A stretch of 27,301 bases of DNA from JAYFNU01 sp964460755 (GTDB taxonomy: Bacteria > Bacillota > Clostridia > Oscillospirales > Ruminococcaceae), in the NCBI GenBank assembly GCA_964460755.1, contig CAYWQL010000021.1:1-27301 (forward strand). Reading direction: 5' to 3'. The notes below the pieces were generated by a model. The model was given only the letters and a program-made list of their open reading frames with translations, searched no databases and was not told the origin of the DNA. Made by a program: the position numbers and the translations under genes. Every line of letters begins with the position of its first letter. Position 1 is the first letter of the stretch. Of this stretch, positions 24,043-27,301 are shown in pieces.

Positions 24043-26397
24043 TTAGTCTATGAAAATCTTTTCGGTGCTTGTCGTTCCGTCGCTCGCCTTAACCGTAACA
24101 ATGAGATAGTCGCACAACCCGCTGTTCTTCAAGCTGTGGTAGTTGACCGTCACGTCGTTGCCCTTTGACTTCACGTTCAAAAGCGCGCTTATAAAATTGC
24201 TTGTTGAAAGGACGTAGGTTCCGTTGTCCGCCTGCGTGACCTTGCCGCCGAAGGAATAGCTGACGTCGCTTATCGCCGTACCGGCAACCTTCGCGTCTGC
24301 ATTCTCGGACGCTATGGCGTATATGGGATTTGAGCTTGCGTATCCTGCGCCCGTTCCCTTAGTGGAGCTCTCGGTCGTAACATCGAAGATGTAATACTCG
24401 TTCGGATTGACGGTAAGCTCAATGTTTTTAGAGAAGGTATATACGCCCTGTCCGCTCAAATCCTCCTCATAAACAACCTCGCTCGGTATGTCGTTCTTAT
24501 CATGAGTTACAAAATATTTCGTAAGCTTAACGCTTGTTATGGCATGGTCGTCGGTCGCGTACATATTGGCGATGGTGCTTGCGCCCTCAATCGTTGTGAA
24601 ATCCTCGCCCATATTTGCGCCGCCAAGCTTAAACGAAAGCTCGGGTCCGTTCGAGAAGAAAAAGTCGCCGCTCTTTATCATGTTGTACACGGCATTTTCC
24701 GAAAGTCCGTTCATCTTTCCCTTTATGAAGGAGGTTCCGACGTCGTCGGGAACTACGCTTCCGCTTGACGCTGTGGCAAAGACCTTTTCGTTTCCGAATG
24801 TGCTGAACAGCTTCCAAACGTTAAACGCAACCTTAGTTTCCATTCCGTCCGGAATATAAGGGTAATTAGACGTCATAACCTCCATACCCGAAATTCCGTA
24901 GAGCGTTTTTGACATACTAATCGATTCGCTTATATCATATTCATTTCCATAGAAGAAGGGAAGAACAGATACTCCGCCGCCCTCAAGAACCTCGTCAACC
25001 GCCTGCTGGTAGGTCCACTGTGGGTGATACTGAATAGTCATAAATACGGTATTAGGAATGATATCTGTGCCTAACGCAAGTACATATCTTCCCGGTATAC
25101 CGTCAGGCTCAACTTTCTTTTCAAGACAGACCGAGCAAAGCTGGTGGCTCTGACCTCCGCCGTAATAGCTGTTAAGCTGGACGAAGCCCGTTTTGGTTCC
25201 CGTAAGCGCTTCGATTTCCTGCGACGAAAGGGGGCTTTCCTTTACGTTCGTCGTGTTTGAAGCAATAAAGCTCATTCCGTTTTTATAGCCATAGGTTATG
25301 TTGTCCTCGCGCGTCGCCGCGTCGCTCGTATGCGTGTCAAGGTCGCCCGCGTAGTAGCCTTCGCCCGCAACGTCGACATATGCGCTTTCCGCCTTAACCA
25401 AAAGCGTACCGCCCGACACGCCGTAACCGGTTATTCTCGCTCGTCCGCCATATGCGGCGATAACGGGAACCTCAATCGTCATACTCTCGCCCGCGCCAAG
25501 CGAATTCACCTTAAAGGACTTGTCGCCCGTAATAACAAGGTTTGATGAGGTCATATTAACGGTGACGCCGTTCGCGGTTTCCGAACCGACGTTCGTAAGT
25601 GTTACAGGCACCTTAAGCTTCGAGCCCGCAAGAATTATTCCGCTGTCCTGTTTATGCGCCGTTCCGTTGAGATAGCGCGCATTTATGTGGCTATCGTCGG
25701 CACATTCGCTCCATGTAAGCGCCGTAGCGGGAGCTTCAACATAAACCGTACAGTCGCTAAAGCTTACGCCGTTCATATTCGCCGTCTTGCTTGCGCCAAG
25801 AAGCGCCGCAGAGCCGCCTGAAAACGTAAGTGTATTTCCACCGCAGTCATAATTAACAAGCGGAAGGGTGGCAAAACCTCCGAAATCGGAGTTTATATCG
25901 ACCGTCATGCTTGTTTCAATTTTTATTGTGTCTCCCGACTGAAGCGCGGGGTGCTTAAGATATTTAACCAGTTTTTCCGCGCTGTCGACCGAATACGTCG
26001 TGTTGCCCGTTCCGCCCGAAAGAGGAATAATTCCGAAAACAAACAGTGAGCTTGCGATTATACCAAGCGCGATAATAAGCGCGATAACCTTAATCGCTGT
26101 GCCCTTTTTCTTGCCTGTTTTCTTTGTTTTTTTATCAGCCATTTTTCTACTCTTCTCTTCTTTTTGTTTGTTGGTTTTGATACTCTGCTTGATTGTTTCA
26201 AACGCCGAGTCAAATTCTTCAACATTCTGTGTCTCTATTGGTTTCTGCCTTGGACTAGTCGTTTCCTTCTCCTCGACGGGAAAATCGGTCGCTTTGACAT
26301 TTTCCTTTTTTGTTGCTGATGTATCATAAATTATGTCAGCCGTCGCGGGTTCTCGATTTCCGCTCGTTTCATATGAGAACCGTTTAAACTCGCTCAA
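24043..26397 (-). CDS. membrane-anchored surface protein with a degenerate PHP (CehA/McbA-like) domain
   Basis: A protein of 784 residues (787 if ATG 26406 is used; numbering here from that ATG). A charged cytoplasmic tail (1-102, Lys-rich at its end), one membrane helix (104-128), a beta-helix-like stretch (135-225), and a CARDB-like domain (260-318, LKVPVTLTNVGSETANG). A PHP-like region (about 348-560) and the FIKGKMNGLSENAVYNMIKSG...FFFSNGPEL segment typical of CehA/McbA proteins follow, then a beta-rich C-terminus. The PHP metal motifs are broken: DLHxHT reads DLDTHT, the TDH segment reads ASNTTN, and the final SDxH reads SGSV. Catalysis is therefore unlikely; a binding or structural role is inferred. 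AAAGGAG touches the ATG at 26406 directly but is 9 nt before the TTG at 26397, so TTG is the better start. Confidence 0.78.
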   Translation of the reverse strand: MSEFKRFSYETSGNREPATADIIYDTSATKKENVKATDFPVEEKETTSPRQKPIETQNVEEFDSAFETIKQSIKTNKQKEEKSRKMADKKTKKTGKKKGTAIKVIALIIALGIIASSLFVFGIIPLSGGTGNTTYSVDSAEKLVKYLKHPALQSGDTIKIETSMTVDINSDFGGFATLPLVNYDCGGNTLTFSGGSAALLGASKTANMNGVSFSDCTVYVEAPATALTWSECADDSHINARYLNGTAHKQDSGIILAGSKLKVPVTLTNVGSETANGVTVNMTSSNLVITGDKSFKVNSLGAGESMTIEVPVIAAYGGRARITGYGVSGGTLLVKAESAYVDVAGEGYYAGDLDTHTSDAATREDNITYGYKNGMSFIASNTTNVKESPLSSQEIEALTGTKTGFVQLNSYYGGGQSHQLCSVCLEKKVEPDGIPGRYVLALGTDIIPNTVFMTIQYHPQWTYQQAVDEVLEGGGVSVLPFFYGNEYDISESISMSKTLYGISGMEVMTSNYPYIPDGMETKVAFNVWKLFSTFGNEKVFATASSGSVVPDDVGTSFIKGKMNGLSENAVYNMIKSGDFFFSNGPELSFKLGGANMGEDFTTIEGASTIANMYATDDHAITSVKLTKYFVTHDKNDIPSEVVYEEDLSGQGVYTFSKNIELTVNPNEYYIFDVTTESSTKGTGAGYASSNPIYAIASENADAKVAGTAISDVSYSFGGKVTQADNGTYVLSTSNFISALLNVKSKGNDVTVNYHSLKNSGLCDYLIVTVKASDGTTSTEKIFID

Positions 26398-26433
26398 AAT
26401 ATACATCTCCTTTGTCCATTCGCATATATTGAC

Positions 26434-26462
26434 ATAATATCAAATTATCAGCGCAATTTCAA
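26434..26462 (-). promoter_or_regulatory. sigma-A promoter of the PHP-like surface-protein gene
   Basis: On the minus strand TTGAAA (26462-26457), a 17-nt spacer and TATTAT (26439-26434), giving a leader of about 30 nt. The rest of the spacer up to the tRNA terminator (26463-26580) shows nothing else I can support. Confidence 0.65.
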
Positions 26463-26580
26463 CTTTTTGAAGCCTATGCGGATAATTAAATATCGTTGAA
26501 TAGCCTTTGGGCTGCACCTTTTAATTATAAAAGCGTTATGTCGCTTTAGTATAATTTATAACCCTCATAAATATCTTTAT

Positions 26581-26613
26581 AAAAACAAAAAGCCCCGCCG
26601 ATTGGCGGAACCT
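26581..26613 (-). terminator. terminator of the rRNA/tRNA transcription unit
   Basis: Read on the minus strand, a stem of about 9-10 bp with GU pairs (26612-26603 with 26598-26589), an AATC loop, and then TTTTTGTTTTT. It follows the tRNA-Asn gene by a few bases. Confidence 0.78.
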
Positions 26614-26619
26614 CTGTTT

Positions 26620-26695
26620 TGGCGCCCACTGTTGGACTCGAACCAACGACCCTGCGGTTAACAGCCGCATGCTCTACCAACTGAGCTAAGTAGGC
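26620..26695 (-). tRNA. tRNA-Asn(GTT)
   Basis: A 76-nt gene including encoded CCA. Acceptor stem GCCTACT/AGTGGGC with one GU pair, D-arm AGCTCAGTTGGTAGAGC, anticodon stem TGCGG/CCGCA with loop CTGTTAA (anticodon GTT), and T-arm GTTGGTTCGAGTCCAAC. Last tRNA before the terminator. Confidence 0.96.
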
Positions 26696-26842
26696 ATATT
26701 AAATTTCGATACTATTTAAACTCTGTCGATACACTTTTGCACGACGTTGTCGCACGCATGCTCATCTTCGGGCTAAGTGCCGCCTTCGGCGGTTGCCCTT
26801 CGAAACACCGTTCTGCGGAACGGCGTACCAACTTAAGCTATG
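26691..26842 (-). repeat. 152-bp tandem repeat, copy 1 (next to tRNA-Asn)
   Basis: The first of two near-identical 152-bp units, shown by exact phase of GATACTATTTAAACTCTG at 26708 and 26860 and of ACTTAAGCTA at 26831 and 26983. Differences to copy 2 are few (for example TTTCGAT versus TTGGGAT). Each unit holds hairpins CCGCC-TTCG-GGCGG-like and CACCGTTC/GAACGG(C/T)G. Its right end on the plus strand reads like the 5' 21-22 nt of tRNA-Asn on the minus strand. Confidence 0.9.
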
Positions 26843-26994
26843 TAGGTATATTAAATTGGGATACTATTTAAACTCTGTCGATACACTTTTGCACGACGTT
26901 GTCGCACGCATGCTCATCTTCGGGCTAAGTGCCGCCTTCGGCGGTTGCCCTTCGAAACACCGTTCTGCGGAACGGTGTACCAACTTAAGCTAAG
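26843..26994 (-). repeat. 152-bp tandem repeat, copy 2
   Basis: The second unit, followed at 26995 by another TAGGCATAT boundary. In this copy the hairpin CACCGTTC/GAACGGTG is perfect. On the minus strand the tRNA-like start GCCTACTTAGCTTAAGTTGGTA differs from the true tRNA-Asn 5' end by one inserted base and one change. An open frame at 26793-26993 through the repeats has no start site or coding character. Confidence 0.9.
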
Positions 26995-27010
26995 TAGGCA
27001 TATGTAAAAT

Positions 27011-27085
27011 TGGTGACCCGTGGGAGAGTTGAACTCCCGATTGAGGCGTGAGAGGCCTCCGTCTTAACCACTTGACCAACGGGCC
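27011..27085 (-). tRNA. tRNA-Glu(CTC)
   Basis: A 75-nt gene with encoded CCA. Acceptor GGCCCGT/ACGGGTC, D-arm with GGTCAAGTGGTTAAGAC, anticodon stem GAGGC/GCCTC with loop CTCTCAC (anticodon CTC), T-arm GGGAGTTCAACTCTCCC. The overall sequence is that of bacterial tRNA-Glu; the CTC anticodon reads GAG. Confidence 0.94.
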
Positions 27086-27093
27086 ATGTACTC

Positions 27094-27115
27094 GCCCTTT
27101 GATGTGTCAAAGGGC
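27094..27115. other. perfect hairpin in the tRNA-Glu/tRNA-Lys spacer
   Basis: GCCCTTTGA/TCAAAGGGC, a 9-bp perfect stem with a 4-nt loop. No T-run follows on the minus strand, so it is not a terminator for the cluster. It may be an RNA-processing or spacer structure. Confidence 0.6.
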
Positions 27116-27126
27116 GCACGTCGTTT

Positions 27127-27202
27127 TGGTGCACCAACAGGGATTCGAACCCGGGACACCCTGATTAAGAGTCAGGTGCTCTACCAACTGAGCTATTGGT
27201 GC
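27127..27202 (-). tRNA. tRNA-Lys(CTT)
   Basis: A 76-nt gene with encoded CCA. Acceptor GCACCAA/TTGGTGC, D-arm AGCTCAGTTGGTAGAGC, anticodon stem CCTGA/TCAGG with loop CTCTTAA (anticodon CTT), T-arm CCGGGTTCGAATCCCTG. First tRNA after the 5S gene. Confidence 0.96.
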
Positions 27203-27251
27203 ATAAATATAGGGGACAGCTGAAATGTTTCGAGTGGTATATTACGAAAGA

Positions 27252-27301
27252 GCCAGCACCTACCTATCTTCCCGGGTCGTCACCAACCAAGTATTTTCGG
27301 C
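27252..27301 (-). rRNA. 5S rRNA, 3' end (cut by window)
   Basis: On the minus strand the last 50 nt read as the conserved 3' third of bacterial 5S rRNA: GCCGAAAATACTTGG, then GACGACCCGGGAAGATAGG, then GGTGCTGGC. The 3' end near 27252 is placed by similarity to known 5S ends and may be off by a base or two. It shows that an rRNA operon enters from the right and continues into the tRNA genes. Confidence 0.9.

Noticed and set aside
26793..26993. Open frame of 66 codons on the plus strand through the tandem repeats
   Set aside because: It runs through the hairpin repeats against the direction of the rRNA/tRNA transcript, has no Shine-Dalgarno site, and its sequence is explained by the repeat structure.
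1..27301. CRISPR array, insertion sequence or prophage genes
   Set aside because: No short regularly spaced repeats with unique spacers, no transposase or integrase motif and no terminal inverted repeats were seen; the only tandem repeats are the 152-bp units near the tRNA genes.

Overview
The window looks like a chromosomal segment of an anaerobic Clostridia-type Firmicute. The support is strong Gram-positive Shine-Dalgarno sites, several lipoproteins with lipobox signals, CCA-encoding tRNA genes placed just downstream of a 5S rRNA gene, and a small-protein family typical of Clostridia in a pilus-like operon. Base composition is intermediate and fairly uniform. I found no insertion sequence, phage gene or CRISPR array.

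Left part (1-5364): a minus-strand group encodes two related lipoproteins and a short RnfC-like iron-sulfur flavoprotein that lacks the usual N-terminal domain. A divergent GtrB/DPM1-type glycosyltransferase follows, then a convergent AEC-family permease. A TTGACA promoter at 5409, a yybP-ykoY (Mn2+) riboswitch and its terminator precede an 883-residue P2-type cation ATPase. This forms a complete manganese-responsive export unit.

Middle part (8326-17252): a tightly packed five-gene minus-strand operon encodes, in transcription order, a GlpA-like dehydrogenase with a C-terminal BFD [2Fe-2S] domain, a FAD/NAD oxidoreductase, a DUF1667 protein, an FGGY kinase and an alkyl-DHAP-synthase-like flavoenzyme. 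It reads as a C3-polyol-phosphate redox module coupled to an ether-lipid-type enzyme; its substrate is unknown. Single genes follow on the plus strand: a DUF937-like protein, a polytopic membrane protein and a SprT-like metallopeptidase.

Right part (17282-24000): a SARP/BTAD regulator with a degenerate GGDEF-like C-terminus is divergent from an operon encoding a transglutaminase-like lipoprotein, PilC, four small single-TM pilin-like proteins, PilT and a UPF0316-type membrane protein. The shared intergenic region carries five TTGTC repeats lying between the two predicted -35 boxes. No PilB, PilD or canonical pilin lies in the window. Regulator, repeat array and reduced pilus-like operon together are the best candidate for an undescribed system.

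Right end (24043-27301): a membrane-anchored 784-residue surface protein has a PHP (CehA/McbA-like) domain that has lost nearly all its metal ligands. Last comes the tail of an rRNA operon on the minus strand: 5S (cut by the window), tRNA-Lys(CTT), tRNA-Glu(CTC), two 152-bp tandem repeats containing tRNA-Asn-like fragments, tRNA-Asn(GTT) and a terminator.

All family assignments come from reading motifs by eye; no database search was run.
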